Of a stretch of DNA of 64,000 nt, positions 37,301 to 45,907 are shown piece after piece (position 1 is the first letter of the stretch; every line of letters begins with the position of its first letter). The notes beneath the pieces are model-generated. The model saw only the letters and a program-made list of their open reading frames with translations. It searched no databases and was not told the origin of the DNA. The position numbers were made by a program, and so were the translations under genes. The stretch lies in contig NZ_CP133151.1 of assembly GCF_036488675.1 (NCBI RefSeq), forward strand, positions 186,001 to 250,000, written 5' to 3'. The stretch is from Sinorhizobium chiapasense (GTDB taxonomy: Bacteria; Pseudomonadota; Alphaproteobacteria; Rhizobiales; Rhizobiaceae).

Positions 37301-37767
37301 GGCATTCCAGGAGAGGCACGGCCACCGCGTAGCGCCGTCTGCACCGTCAAGAATTGCCGGCCGGTGCTGTTTTCCTGAAAGAGGCCAAGCTCTTCCGGTC
37401 TTTCCGGCCCGATAATCAGAGTGCATCCACTCTGCTCGATCATGAAAGAAATGCGGGAGGCCGGTAAGGACGGATCAAGTGGCAAATATGTTGCGCCGCT
37501 CTTCAGAATTGCAATTACTGTGGCTGCCCAATGAGGGTTTCGTTCACCGAAATACCCCACGATTTTACCCTCTGCGCCGCGCTCTCGCAGTGTGTTCGCA
37601 ATTTTGTCCGACAGCAGTCGCAGCTCAGCATATGTGAGTTCTTCCGCGCCATGTTTGATCGCTATCCTGTTCGGGAACGACGCCGCAATTTCATCGATAG
37701 CCGTAACCACATCGATGAGCTGACTTCCGACAAATTCGGACTTCGCAGTCCGGCCTTCGTTGAGCAT
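31306..37767 (-). CDS. Two-module non-ribosomal peptide synthetase (A-T-C-A-T-C/E)
   Basis: The 2153-residue protein opens directly with an adenylation domain (about 20-520: YILFTSGSTGRPKGVMV, NHYGPTE, YKTGDLGRI, NGKVD), then a carrier (DLGGDSL near 581), a condensation domain (about 640-1070), a second adenylation domain (about 1090-1590: IYTSSSTGKAKGV, NFYGTTE, SGKID), a carrier (DIGGNSL near 1629) and a terminal condensation/epimerisation-like domain (HHFVADG near 1816). No thioesterase is present. The first condensation domain has HEIIIDA in place of HHxxxDG. The second A domain lacks the usual Asp for the amino group (KSAALVAAAWEYF). It would join two building blocks; the product is unknown. 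Confidence 0.95.
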   Translation of the reverse strand: MLNEGRTAKSEFVGSQLIDVVTAIDEIAASFPNRIAIKHGAEELTYAELRLLSDKIANTLRERGAEGKIVGYFGERNPHWAATVIAILKSGATYLPLDPSLPASRISFMIEQSGCTLIIGPERPEELGLFQENSTGRQFLTVQTALRGGRASPGMPASAEGHLAYILFTSGSTGRPKGVMVKRAGLNNHLRAKMDALELGEKDCVAQTASHSFDISLWQLLAGLCVGSCVAIIDDSTVRSPTALLEALQANRVTIAQFVPSMLAVFVEYLQTLSVKKRFLRALRKVSTVGEPLTPALAHGWLTLFPRVPILNHYGPTECADGVTHHLISLPPSTADTYLPIGKPIANLRVYVANGSRLCKTGEVGEICVSGVGVADGYINDGVRTKDVFLANPFTDHPSYRQLYKTGDLGRIRADGLLECLGRRDRQIKIRGHRIELGEIESRLCAHPLVSAAVAIAPVNESVKLTAREITNTNRETGPRRILAYVSAPGELSEGDLRSFAAETLPGYMLPERIIRVERMPLTRNGKVDLALLPDPTTVRPEQLGPLEQPKTELEKTLRAIWSSVLRIEGIGVNDQFMDLGGDSLRAVLILAQIQRQLGANADFRVVLNGTIRSLASSISSQSETTKNVLPACGKLRRAPLTRVQEHLWFLWQLDPTAKNYIIQGGVRIRGDIDLTAFNKTWNDVVETHDALSARFIDEDGPVQIFDDPQSSDIELVDATHLPHEEAEELLAELRRTELNNPFDLSQGNLFRARLIRLGADDHLMLITAHEIIIDAWSISVLLRDLQTRYSNAAAVSPADRPSLSTYALWESVHVTPESLSDQRRYWRRQLGDNPPVLSLGNDRLRSKVSSYRGNSHAILLGGELSDQVRDFARRHRCTTSTILLACFKLLLRMYSGQDDVIVGIPHVVRSQPGTEEIVGFFLNMLPIRTTIDVNKSFAAHVTHVQDLISDAIANSAYPFSWMVRDTRLHREPGRSPIFQVMFNMYSEPAEPPAKCDLELTFREYDTGYVKFDLTLYAQDEGDAIALQLAYAEDVFSSDVIARMADNLRHLLAACVERSAEPIVALSSLSSSDVAILSSLNADERSYENEPSLVEAFDQVSASNIDRVAYFGEFGAITFGQLRERMAAIRSVLRTCGVGPGDIVAMLVDRSPDVAATTLAIRDLRATAVPISPDYPEERVGHILRDSGAKLLVHASEDEEVDFGVPCVNLSTLEARYAPGRLTHRTVELADEGAASLIYTSSSTGKAKGVLIPESAILNRLNWMWRCFPFDRFDVMAIQKSAALVAAAWEYFGGLLKGVPTLILTHEQLHDPDLLLRALARHHVTRLFASPPILSGLIAAQKRLQKMTNLRLVTSSAEPMPPSLPFRWRECFPDVPLWNFYGTTECASNAAVYGTSDADDGSSAVPVGRPIDNVRMYVLDAQLKRVPVGVAGELCVAGRCVSAGYWKDPERTQHCFVPNPYDEGQYSVLYRSGDIARISAKGLLEICGRADNQVQLRGFRIELEEIETALVSHPGITQAAAFVKGEDDDRRLVALVVPADDGLNSGDIVGHLRQTLPSYMIPSDVQAVHHMPLTASGKIDRARLPSVSSREMQKAKSAEPRTERERLLADIWQELLGAKSIGIDDSFFDIGGNSLLSVRCVTLARKAGLSLTVNQVHRTPTIRELATYKTSAATSALSASDGPLPVTPAVSHWNRCVGIGEHYNIVDLFFMPAGILNVSILERALAHVIGREEALRLRVAETESGLSQVIGSIPDPIVEEINLVGMAAAQQLTAIEQACAERQRTFRFDGRTPLIRVSAFRTSESGDYYLLVLLHHFVADGVGYRLFLNALEAAYDSFAAGRTTADPETTPLSLWLQRLDNYANGEAATELEHWEGIRYDLFDIGVSDTGSDAAGFSAETARWLHYAGSEEHIDEEFCRPLWKDQATYHLRISEETTGKLLKVAAASAQCEDFDLVLAAISGAFGRAFGNYSLWIDSLTSTRGQLFDDIDPSQIIGYIGELVPLPLYLTGTESHPDRARSIYQQRSSLPRRGIGFRALKFLNRHPAVRDRIDRLPLPRIGLNYRARLQRHYPRRLLSRDPHPLWIGEDMDQSVMNYLFWFRVGYQSGELQIEVRYDPRQVGYETTRNLCTILREELIQTVDAFREFGQTGNDG

Positions 37768-37800
37768 GCGTTTTCCTCGTAGGGCGAGACAATCACCAGG

Positions 37801-38180
37801 TCAGGATTCGGTTATGATATCGGGGGTGCCAGGCTGGGGCCTGGCCTGAGCGGCGCGAGGCAGAATATCGTAGGATGGGGGGTGTCGATCCAGGACCGCC
37901 GCGACACCGAAGTGTGTACCCGAACCGGAGTGGGGCCCGCGAGTATTCGACCGTGCGGGTGTCAGGGCCAAGCAGCTTTTGTCGATCGTCCCGCTGGTGC
38001 ATGTGACGGCGAGGGCGGTCGTGGCGTCGGCGCCCGCGCTTATGACGCCAGACGAGCTGAAGTCCGGATCGATCGCGGAATCGACCTGACAGTTCGCGGT
38101 GATCGTCGTCTGGGTTGAGCTTCGTGGTGGCAGGCTGTCCGAATGTGAAGCCGACGAAGAGTGCCAGTAAGCGCCGCAAG
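37801..38180 (-). pseudogene. Spore-coat-U/SCPU-domain secreted protein relic
   Basis: A signal-like start (MRRLLALFVGFTFGQPA) near 38179 runs in one frame; a different frame then gives TTITANCQVDSAIDPDFSSS and GADATTALAVTCTSGT, typical of SCPU domains of secreted adhesin-like (Csu-type) pili. The two are separated by a frameshift, and the C-terminal part is again lost. The gene is decayed. Confidence 0.55.
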
Positions 38181-38514
38181 CGCGTTTAAAATCTAAGTAG
38201 TGTGTTTGCACTGCGTCCGTCCGAGATGCTTCAGAAATGGAATGTTTATTGATGTTGTCATCCACGACATGAAAGTCGGGTTGGCAGCTCCTGCCGCCTC
38301 GCGACAAGGGAGTTTCAAAAGTCGTGCCAACTACGCAGGGGAGGGAACAGGAGCAATTCTCTGTATATTATCAAAGGCCTATGAAGGCGTAGGGATCGAA
38401 CAGCATCGTGTCGCGGACTCGACAAATCGACAAGTAGGTGTCGGGTAATCTGACCGATCTCTGGTCGAAGTGCCGCCGCCAGACGCTTGCCGAAGCCATC
38501 GATGACACTTTTGA
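38181..38514. other. Intergenic stretch
   Basis: No supportable gene. Confidence 0.4.
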
Positions 38515-38760
38515 CTAGAGGCCGAACCCTCCGGGCGCACCTTGGGCGACACTCGGTAACCAAAGGCCATCGGCGCCACGCCAGCCGACAATCGGAATGT
38601 CGCACTTGCGATCGAACTTGCCAATCGGCGCCTGGCGTACACAATTCACCGCAGTCCGGAACTTGTGGCCGGGAATCTGGATGGTGCTATCCCTCGAATA
38701 GGCGACGTCGCACGATAAGAGGGCTAGGGCGATCAGGCCGCAGAGGCTGCGCTTTGGCAT
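38515..38760 (-). CDS. Small secreted protein of unknown function
   Basis: This 81-residue protein has a signal peptide (MPKRSLCGLIALALLSCDVA, cleavage near residue 22) and a mature part with two cysteines (VNCVRQAPIGKFDRKCDIP). A good AGGAAGGA ribosome site precedes the ATG. The protein is probably periplasmic or secreted with one disulfide. I do not recognise a characterised family. Confidence 0.6.
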   Translation of the reverse strand: MPKRSLCGLIALALLSCDVAYSRDSTIQIPGHKFRTAVNCVRQAPIGKFDRKCDIPIVGWRGADGLWLPSVAQGAPGGFGL

Positions 38761-38931
38761 AGTGAGTCCTTCCTCATTTCAGCAAATGCTGATTTTACAT
38801 CGGGCGGAGGAGTTTGGCCCTTATCCTTTCCGAACTAGCTCCGGCGGACGATCCGCGAGGCGCACTGCCGTCAAGGCGGCGCACGCGTTTGAACGGTATG
38901 TGACAGGCAGGAACCGTCTCTGGTGCATTAA

Positions 38932-38968
38932 CAAAAAAAGGGCGCAATCTGGAAAACCAGACCGCGCC
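38932..38968 (-). terminator. Rho-independent terminator of dctA
   Basis: On the minus strand GGCGCGGTCTGG and CCAGATTGCGCC pair around TTTT and are followed by seven T. It is 30 bases beyond the dctA stop. Confidence 0.92.
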
Positions 38969-38999
38969 AAACCGCACTTCTCGTGCGGGCCCTGGGAGG

Positions 39000-40337
39000 C
39001 TATTCGGCGGGCTGGACGGTCGCCGGGACGGTTTTGACCGGCGCTTCACCCGCAAGTGCCGCAGAAAGTTGCGCGTGGTCGAGCTCGCCTTCCCACCTCG
39101 CCACGACCAGCGTCGCGGCCGCATTACCGATAATATTGGTGAGCGCGCGGCATTCCGACATGAAGCGGTCGATGCCGAGGATCAGCGCCATGCCGGCGAC
39201 CGGTACCGAGGGAACGACCGAGAGCGTTGCGGCAAGGGTGATGAAGCCCGCGCCGGTGATGCCGGCAGCCCCCTTCGAGCTCAGCATTGCGACAAGCAGG
39301 AGCAGGATCTGGTCACCGAGGGACAGCGGGATATCGGTCGCCTGCGCGATGAAGAGCGCGGCAAGCGTCATGTAGATGTTGGTGCCGTCGAGGTTGAAGG
39401 AATAACCGGTCGGGATGACGAGGCCGACGACCGAGCGCTTGCAGCCTGCCTTCTCCATCTTGTTCATCAGGCCCGGCAGTGCCGCCTCCGAGGAGGACGT
39501 GCCGAGCACGAGCAGCAGTTCTTCCTTGATGTAGCGGATGAGCGCGACGATCGAGAAGCCGTTGTAGCGTGCGACCGCGCCGAGCACGATGAAGACGAAG
39601 AGGAAGGAGGTGAGATAGAAGGTGCCAATCAGCATGGCGAGGTTGGCGATCGATGCCACGCCGTACTTGCCGATGGTGAAGGCCATCGCGCCGAAGGCGC
39701 CTATCGGAGCGGCCTTCATCAGGATCGCGACCAGACGGAAAATCGGCAGCGTCAGCGCATGCAGGAAATCGACCACCGGCTGGCCTTTTTCGCCGACCAT
39801 GGCAAGCGCTATGCCGAAGAGAACCGAGATGAGCAGCACCTGCAGGATGTCGCCCTCGGCGAAGGCACTGACCAGCGTCGTCGGAATGATGTTCATGAGA
39901 AAGCCGGTTACCGACTGCTCATGCGCCTTCTCGGTATAAGTGGTTACCGCCTTCATATCGAGCGAGGCCGGATCGATATGCATGCCGGAGCCGGGCTGGA
40001 CCACATTCGCGACCACCAGACCGACGATGAGCGCCAGCGTCGAGAAGGTCAGGAAGTAGATCATCGCCTTGCCGGCGACGCGACCGACCTTGGCGAGATC
40101 GGTCATGCCGGCAATACCGGTCGCGACCGTCAGGAAGATGACCGGCGCGATGATCATCTTGACGAGCTTGATGAAGGCATCGCCGAGCGGTTTGAGCTCG
40201 GTGCCGACATCCGGATAGAAATGCCCGAGCAGGATGCCCGCAGCGATCGCCGCGAGGACCTGGACATAGAGATGCCGATAGAGCGGTGTCTTGCCGCGGA
40301 CCTCCGCGGAATGTTGTGCGATCATGATATCCTCCAC
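39000..40337 (-). CDS. dctA: C4-dicarboxylate transporter DctA
   Basis: This 445-residue inner-membrane symporter of the DAACS family imports succinate, fumarate and malate, which fuel nitrogen-fixing bacteroids. The family motifs [16 protein letters not shown] and [19 protein letters not shown] are present, with about eight membrane helices and two hairpins. The start is MIAQHS or the upstream [11 protein letters not shown] sigma-54 promoter lies 90 bases upstream, as in known rhizobial dctA genes activated by DctD. The usual divergent dctBD genes are absent, so control would come from elsewhere. Confidence 0.97.
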   Translation of the reverse strand: MEDIMIAQHSAEVRGKTPLYRHLYVQVLAAIAAGILLGHFYPDVGTELKPLGDAFIKLVKMIIAPVIFLTVATGIAGMTDLAKVGRVAGKAMIYFLTFSTLALIVGLVVANVVQPGSGMHIDPASLDMKAVTTYTEKAHEQSVTGFLMNIIPTTLVSAFAEGDILQVLLISVLFGIALAMVGEKGQPVVDFLHALTLPIFRLVAILMKAAPIGAFGAMAFTIGKYGVASIANLAMLIGTFYLTSFLFVFIVLGAVARYNGFSIVALIRYIKEELLLVLGTSSSEAALPGLMNKMEKAGCKRSVVGLVIPTGYSFNLDGTNIYMTLAALFIAQATDIPLSLGDQILLLLVAMLSSKGAAGITGAGFITLAATLSVVPSVPVAGMALILGIDRFMSECRALTNIIGNAAATLVVARWEGELDHAQLSAALAGEAPVKTVPATVQPAE

Positions 40338-41036
40338 GCGGGCCTAGTCCGGCAACAGGCCGGGCCTCCCAGGCCACCTTCCGAAGATCGACAGCACCGC
40401 TGCCTTGTAGAGCTATCGAGCAAACGGCATGCCAACCGACAGCGGCTCGATTAACGCCCTGAAATAGCGAGGCATTCCTCTTCGAGCGCCGGAGCCCAAC
40501 ACAAACGTGTGCGGAAATCCGCAAGATCGACCGGGGCAATGGGCGAAAACATACACAATGCTGTCATATTCAGAGCGGCGACGACCTTCGCGCATCGCGC
40601 GCTCGCGTGCGGCGAGGACGGTCCCGACCCATGCTTGTGTGACGCGGGCCGGCAGCCCATAGAAGACGAAATCCTGGGCGGAGGGAGCCTTGCCGACGTA
40701 ACGAGAGAAAGGGCCGGAGGACAGCGGAACGAGGCGTAGCGGTTACTCAAAGTACCTGTTAGTTCAGCATAAAAAACTGACGGTCCTGCAAAAAGGCCAG
40801 TGGCGTAGCCCGCTGGAGTGGATCGGGGACAAATACGCCGCAGATCTCAATCAAATCCCCAAGGGGCACTCTTTCATAGTACCCTATCAAGATTGATACC
40901 TCGTTCGGAGATGTTTCTTCCGCCCAGACAAACGTGTCTCTGGTCCCTAGAGGCGTATAGTGAACATCCTCCGGGGAGCTAACCGTGTTCTTTCGACTGG
41001 GCCACCGCCGCAAGCATCGCCAAGCTGAATCGCCCG
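40338..41036. other. dctA upstream region and a doubtful short frame
   Basis: Apart from the promoter, it holds a minus-strand frame (40759-41013, TTG start, 84 residues with TSPNEVSILIGYYERVPLGD) that looks protein-like and follows the TIR gene by 24 bases. I list it only as possible. Confidence 0.35.
40419..40434 (-). promoter_or_regulatory. Sigma-54 promoter of dctA
   Basis: On the minus strand TGGCATGCCGTTTGCT matches the -24/-12 consensus TGGCACG-N4-TTGCA with the correct spacing. It is about 80-95 bases before the dctA start. Confidence 0.85.
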
Positions 41037-42245
41037 CTAGTTTCGACTCTTCACAAAGCGGCGGGTGTGGTCCGTCGCCACGACCCTGAACGAATACCAG
41101 TCGTTCGCCAATGTCCGATAATCAATGATGAGCTTCCGCTCCATGAGATATGCGAGAGCGGGATTCATGCGACGAACATCCCAAGAGTACCGGGCAGCCA
41201 CCTCTTCGGTATTGTGGGGCATTGAAGGATCATTGACTAGATCGGCGGCTAAACGAAGAGCATCCTTTTCGGGCGACCAATCCTTGAAGAAGCCGTCGAA
41301 GGCAGTGTACAGCGTGGTCTTCGGCAGGACCCTGTTGAGGGTAACCGTAACCATGTCGCCCAGCTCATAGAGGGCATCTTCGATGTCTTCTACCGAGACA
41401 CCGATTACTGCCGCGAGCTCGTCGGTTTCCTTCTGCGGATCTCCAAATAATGCCGTTTTCGTTTCGCGAACGAAAATCTCCGCAATCGCCGTTGCGGTCT
41501 TCGAATGACTGGTGGTGGGCAGCTGCGTTGTCGCTGGTGCCTTTCCAAGTGGGGGTTTGCGCGAGATGCCGTGAATATCGTTTACAAGATCACGGATGCT
41601 TTCATCGAAATTCTCGTTTGTAATCTCAGGAGACATCATCCCTGAAAGCAATGCGGGGAGCTGGCTCGCCGGCAGTTCGTGTCGCAGGGCAACGAATCGC
41701 GCTTGTCCTGCAATGCGCTTCACAAGACCAGCATCCATTTCTTGATTAACCCAAGGCTTCTTCTGCGAACCGGGTGTCAACAGCACGATAAAATGGGTAC
41801 ATCCGGCGAGGCCTTCATCGATGCGCTGACGGAGACTGTCGCCTGCCTTCATCTCCCATTCCGCCCACCAAACGTCGATTCCGTGCTCCATCAGCGAATT
41901 TGCAATCCGCCGGGCGATATCACCGTCATCAAAGGAATAGCTCAAGAACGCTTTTGGTTTCAGAGTTTGGTCTGTTGCCATAAAAATGGTGGCCTCTCTA
42001 TCGTCCCGGTCCATTTGCTCCTTTACATGGTCAAGAAGAGATTGTGTGCCTTCAATCTTAAGGTGAAGGTCCTCGATCGTGTTTCCCAAAACCAATACGG
42101 TCGGAAATTCGCCAGTCTCCGGATGGCGAATGGAGGCGAAACGCTGCCACAACTGTTCCTTCATCTGCTCGACTGCCGCTGTCTCAATATCCTTTGCGAA
42201 GGTACTGGCGTTGAAGGGCCGCCCTTTATACGTCAAAGCCATCAT
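41037..42245 (-). CDS. TIR-domain protein with N- and C-terminal extensions
   Basis: The 402-residue protein has a TIR domain at about 97-225: KPKAFLSYSFDDGDIARRIA, VWWAEWEMKAGDSLRQRID and WVNQEMDAG, where Glu169 is the expected NAD-cleaving residue. Residues 1-95 precede it without a recognised family. Residues about 250-402 look like helical, winged-helix-type domains (AAVIGVSVEDIEDALYEL; EEVAARYSWDVRRMNPALAY), which may sense a ligand or partner. It is the last gene of the TIR/caspase locus, 135 bases after the second TIR gene. Confidence 0.9.
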   Translation of the reverse strand: MMALTYKGRPFNASTFAKDIETAAVEQMKEQLWQRFASIRHPETGEFPTVLVLGNTIEDLHLKIEGTQSLLDHVKEQMDRDDREATIFMATDQTLKPKAFLSYSFDDGDIARRIANSLMEHGIDVWWAEWEMKAGDSLRQRIDEGLAGCTHFIVLLTPGSQKKPWVNQEMDAGLVKRIAGQARFVALRHELPASQLPALLSGMMSPEITNENFDESIRDLVNDIHGISRKPPLGKAPATTQLPTTSHSKTATAIAEIFVRETKTALFGDPQKETDELAAVIGVSVEDIEDALYELGDMVTVTLNRVLPKTTLYTAFDGFFKDWSPEKDALRLAADLVNDPSMPHNTEEVAARYSWDVRRMNPALAYLMERKLIIDYRTLANDWYSFRVVATDHTRRFVKSRN

Positions 42246-42380
42246 TCACTCCCATCGCCTTTATTCTTCATCATGTCGCCAAAGCCGGAACGGATTCTGC
42301 CAAATGAAGGGCGTCCGAATGTCTCTTGCGTAGCTCACGACATCGGTCGCAACTCTGATGCGCACTGATACCAATTCTCA

Positions 42381-42857
42381 TCACTGGCCGAGATCTTTCC
42401 TCAGGATCGAGTAGAAGTCGCGCGTGGCTCTAAACCGCGCGACCCCTTCATTGAGCGTGGCACGTTTTTGAATGAGGCTGCGCTGAGCGGCCCTGGATGC
42501 CTTGGCATAGAGGTCAAGATCAGCATGGGAGCGAAGGTATGGCCATTTACGGAGATACTCGGGCGGTCGAGTCGCACCCTCCGCATATGTGGCCAAAGGA
42601 TAGTCCTTTTCAGTCGCAACGCCGATTTCCCACGGCACCCACCAAGACTGTTGAGTTTTCTCCGAAACTACTGCCAGCAGTTGCGTACATTTGCCCATCT
42701 CAGTCTGGATATGCAGAGCGAGATCCTCGCCCTTCTGGATATTGGGATCGATTAGATCGAGGTAGCTATCAATCTCATGACGCGTCTTGAGCCGCCGGGC
42801 AATATCAGCTGCCAGCAGGCCGTCGGCGGCTTGATGGGAAATAAATACCTTTATCAA
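42381..42857 (-). CDS. Short TIR-domain protein
   Basis: The 158-residue protein is almost wholly a TIR domain: [20 protein letters not shown] at the start, [33 protein letters not shown] with Glu77 as probable catalytic residue, and a C-terminal helical tail. TIR domains of this kind in bacteria hydrolyse NAD or make cyclic ADP-ribose signals on phage infection. It overlaps the caspase gene by four bases, so the two are coupled and likely act together. Confidence 0.93.
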   Translation of the reverse strand: MIKVFISHQAADGLLAADIARRLKTRHEIDSYLDLIDPNIQKGEDLALHIQTEMGKCTQLLAVVSEKTQQSWWVPWEIGVATEKDYPLATYAEGATRPPEYLRKWPYLRSHADLDLYAKASRAAQRSLIQKRATLNEGVARFRATRDFYSILRKDLGQ

Positions 42858-43801
42858 ATCAAACCTCTTTCGACCAAACGACGATAATGCTCACCCAATG
42901 CGGTAAGTTTCGCGGTTCGGCTCTCCATTGCTGCGTAGTACATATGTGGAGCGCCGACCGGCACCAGCAAATTGACGCGATTGAACTTCTGCAAAATGGC
43001 AAAAACAGCGTTCTTGTCCGGGTCAGGATTGGGGCTATCCGGTTCATATTCCGGGCTAAGCGGAAACTCATAACCGGGCGAAGGAAAAAACTCCGCAATC
43101 CTTCGAAGATGGCCCAATTCCAAAGGTGGCTGGACGGATCGCAGCGATACGAATGTCTTCACATTGGTTTTGAATACCGGGCGTTGTGCCCATGGTCCGA
43201 GGGACTGATCGACATGCGCGTACACACCACCTGGCGTCACGTCGCCAACAAGGTTGGCTGCGGCACCACCTAGAGCGTCCACGAGAAGACCGGTGAACAC
43301 GCCGGAACCATTTTCTTCTGTCGCGTATTGCTCCGCCGTCGAAGCGGTCAGGATTGTCATCCCATCAGACAGCTCTGACATCGCGGGTTGTCCCGGATCC
43401 TGGGCTATTCCGCCCCCGTGGCAGCTGTCCAAAATAATGACTTTATTGCGGGACTTCGACTTGTTGGCAAAGATCATAATGTCGGAGAGTGCCAACCCAT
43501 CATCGCCGCTCTTTGTATCGCTGGCACAAAGATAGCCGCCTGTCGATTCAATGTAGCCGTGCCCCGCAAAATAAAGGAGTGCGATCTCGTCATCTCCTTC
43601 GAATAGTTCCTTTATGGCATCGCGCAGCTCTTGCCGCGTCGCCACGTCACCAGCGCCAGTGATCAACCGGACGCCGAAGTTCACGGAGCCGTCTGCATTG
43701 CGGTCCAGCATAGCCTTGACCGCATAAGCGTCGTTGACGCACCCATGGAGGCTGGAGATGTGCTTGTAGAAGTCAATCCCCACAACCAAAGCCTTACGCA
43801 T
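42854..43801 (-). CDS. Caspase-family (C14) cysteine protease
   Basis: The 315-residue protein has a caspase-like fold at about 1-200 with His81 in [12 protein letters not shown] and Cys127 in [11 protein letters not shown] as catalytic pair, and substrate-loop features [13 protein letters not shown]-terminal domain (about 235-315) includes [20 protein letters not shown] and [20 protein letters not shown], a pattern I recall from caspase proteins beside TIR genes, possibly the signal-binding part. In such systems a TIR-made nucleotide activates the protease, which kills or arrests infected cells. It sits between two TIR genes. Confidence 0.92.
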   Translation of the reverse strand: MRKALVVGIDFYKHISSLHGCVNDAYAVKAMLDRNADGSVNFGVRLITGAGDVATRQELRDAIKELFEGDDEIALLYFAGHGYIESTGGYLCASDTKSGDDGLALSDIMIFANKSKSRNKVIILDSCHGGGIAQDPGQPAMSELSDGMTILTASTAEQYATEENGSGVFTGLLVDALGGAAANLVGDVTPGGVYAHVDQSLGPWAQRPVFKTNVKTFVSLRSVQPPLELGHLRRIAEFFPSPGYEFPLSPEYEPDSPNPDPDKNAVFAILQKFNRVNLLVPVGAPHMYYAAMESRTAKLTALGEHYRRLVERGLI

Positions 43802-43819
43802 GCCACTCCCCTTTGCCCG

Positions 43820-44209
43820 TTACAGTCTGTCGATAAAGTTCTTGATGTTGTCCCAGGTCCAAGGAACGGTAGTGACACCGTCAAGCTTTGAACGATCGTC
43901 GTTATAAACCCATATCGCCAGGATCGGCTTTTTCTCTTCTTTCGCGCACTGAATTTCCCATTTCTGACCAGAGGACCGCAGCGAGTTCTTGCTGGCGAGA
44001 GCAATCACCCCGTGCGATCGCCGGATACGCGTGCGCACCTTTTCCTTCCAATCTGTCTCGTAGGCCTCTTTGACAGACGTATCGATATACTCGAAAGGCG
44101 ATTTCGTGTGCAGAGATTGGCCTTTAAGGAAGTCCCGTGACCGCTCATCCTCGATGGCAAACGCCACAAACACTATTTTCTTGTCACCCATGAGAATCAT
44201 AGCCTCCAC
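43820..44209 (-). CDS. ThsB-like TIR protein (DUF1863 / MTH538 type)
   Basis: The protein is about 129 residues from GTG 44209, or shorter from internal ATGs (MILMGDKK). The pattern KKIVFVAFAIEDERSRDFLK, SPFEYIDTSVKEAYETDWKE, RIRRSHGVIALASKNS and KWEIQCAKEEKKPILAIWVY is that of the Thoeris ThsB TIR family, with Glu85 as probable catalytic residue. ThsB senses phage and makes a cyclic ADP-ribose-type signal. It is the first gene of the locus, 18 bases before the caspase gene. Confidence 0.9.
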   Translation of the reverse strand: MEAMILMGDKKIVFVAFAIEDERSRDFLKGQSLHTKSPFEYIDTSVKEAYETDWKEKVRTRIRRSHGVIALASKNSLRSSGQKWEIQCAKEEKKPILAIWVYNDDRSKLDGVTTVPWTWDNIKNFIDRL

Positions 44210-44899
44210 TTGATGTAGCCATTGGTTTCATTGCCATAGTTCGTCGGATAGGCGAAAAAAACGCGAAATCCATATTATGGAGCGGGACGGGCCGATCTGC
44301 TGAACGACGAGCCCTGCCGCCAACGAGCCCAGATCGCAGCAATCCTTGAGGCTCCTCCTGGTATTCCTGACGGCCTGCTCCCGCTTCAGCTGAGGATTGG
44401 CCTGACTATTCACGGCGCTATCAAGCGACACGCCACAGGTTCGAGCCGCTGTCAGGTCACGCCTCCATCAGCTGTAGATTCGGCAGCCGCACCTCGTGCG
44501 GCATTGAGAAAAAGGTGGCTGCCGCCGAAACGTGTTCGACGACAGCCAGGTCGCCCTGGGAGGTCGGGCGGAAGAAGGATGAGTCTTGGCGGGATCAACT
44601 GCGGGTATAACTGTCCGATCCGGCCAATCAGGCACAGAAGACACTTCATTGACACACGCAGAAACTGGAGAAAAAGCGGGGGCCGTTGAAACAGATCAAC
44701 GACATCCGAATGACCTGAGAGGGCGGGGAAAAAGTCGCCACACTTAGGGTTGAAGTATGTTCAGGATCGACCGGTTGCTCGGCGTGGATGATGTGGCCGC
44801 TATGAAACGAACACTTGCATGTCTCGACCGAGGAGACCTCGGTCGTGCAGCTCACTGCAACCGGCTTCCACATGGCGAGATCCAGGTCCGTCTCTTTCA
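44210..44899. other. Intergenic stretch
   Basis: Nearly 700 bases upstream of the TIR/caspase locus with no recognisable gene; it should include the promoter of that locus. Confidence 0.4.
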
Positions 44900-45907
44900 T
44901 CAGGTTTCATCGCTTTCAACGTTATCCATCTTGCCCTCATCGCGTGCGAAGCGCAGGGCGGAAGAGGGGCTGCAGCCGTAGGCGCTCCTGTAGAGAACCG
45001 AGAAACGACTGAGATTGGAAAACTGGAGGCTCATCGCCAAGTCGGTTATACTCGTCATTCGGCCGGCCTTGATCGCGCCGTGCGCTGCAGCCAGCCTGTA
45101 ACTACAGAGAATGCCAACGGGCGAGTCGCCGCGATGGCTACGGAACATCCTCTGCAGCGCCTGCGGGCTGCAGCCTGCAGCGACCGCGAGATCGTCGATG
45201 GTTATCGGGTTGGATAAGTTCTCCCGCATGAAGGCCTCGGCCTTGAGGAGTTGCCTTGGGGCATCCGTCAGCGATCCGCGCCCGAGTTCCTCGGCGAGGT
45301 TGTGCGGCGTCTTGGCAAACAGCTTCGCCAGTGCCAACTGTTGGTACGCTTTTGCCAATATCGGTCTTTCTTCAGAAGAAACGGAAGAAAGATCCTCTTC
45401 TGCCTGTCTGAGCGTTCGATAGAGGCCCAGCCCATCGTCTTCACAAAACCTGATCGGCGGCAGCACGAATTCCTGGACATATGGCCGCCCGGTCAAGTCC
45501 TCAAAGTGTCGCCGCAAGGTGGGCTCGGGAATGTGGAACGCCAACCACGAACTGTGAGGTTCGATAGCCAAGCGTTTTCCAGAACTTTCGCAGGCGCTTG
45601 CAACGTGGTTCGCGGGGATGGACAGAACCGAGCGCGCCGTGCGATCACTAATTTCCATCGCGCCGGCCAGCACGAAATAGATGCTGATGCGCGCCGTATT
45701 GCGTCTGGCGACGGCGCCGATACCGACGGAATGCTCGATGGTCACTATCGAGCCCGTGTGAAGATATTGTCGCCTGAACTTGAGTGAGCAATCTTCATCC
45801 GAATGGGCCGTGATCGTCCACCGCCAGTTCGGTTCCACGGCATCAAGATTGCGCCGGATCGCATCATTCGAACTTGCTTCGAAGCCAATACTTCTGAGCA
45901 CACTCAT
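44900..45907 (-). CDS. AraC-family transcriptional regulator
   Basis: The 335-residue protein has an N-terminal effector-type domain (about 1-200, AraC-binding-like) and a C-terminal pair of helix-turn-helix motifs (about 225-320): [20 protein letters not shown] and then [20 protein letters not shown] with YGCSPS. It overlaps the UPF0262 copy 1 stop by four bases (ATGA), so it is the last gene of a coupled run of UPF0262 copy 2, copy 1 and this regulator. Targets and effector are unknown. Confidence 0.9.
   Translation of the reverse strand: MSVLRSIGFEASSNDAIRRNLDAVEPNWRWTITAHSDEDCSLKFRRQYLHTGSIVTIEHSVGIGAVARRNTARISIYFVLAGAMEISDRTARSVLSIPANHVASACESSGKRLAIEPHSSWLAFHIPEPTLRRHFEDLTGRPYVQEFVLPPIRFCEDDGLGLYRTLRQAEEDLSSVSSEERPILAKAYQQLALAKLFAKTPHNLAEELGRGSLTDAPRQLLKAEAFMRENLSNPITIDDLAVAAGCSPQALQRMFRSHRGDSPVGILCSYRLAAAHGAIKAGRMTSITDLAMSLQFSNLSRFSVLYRSAYGCSPSSALRFARDEGKMDNVESDET

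Noticed and set aside
39069-40454. Plus-strand open frame of 461 codons opposite dctA
   Set aside because: Composition is dominated by Asp, Arg and His, typical of antisense to a membrane protein gene; dctA on the other strand is certain.
40451-40750. Possible start of dctB upstream of dctA
   Set aside because: None of the frames shows histidine-kinase or DctB-like sequence.
41679-42368. Plus-strand frame of 229 codons within the TIR locus
   Set aside because: Antisense to two TIR genes, which have clear motifs.
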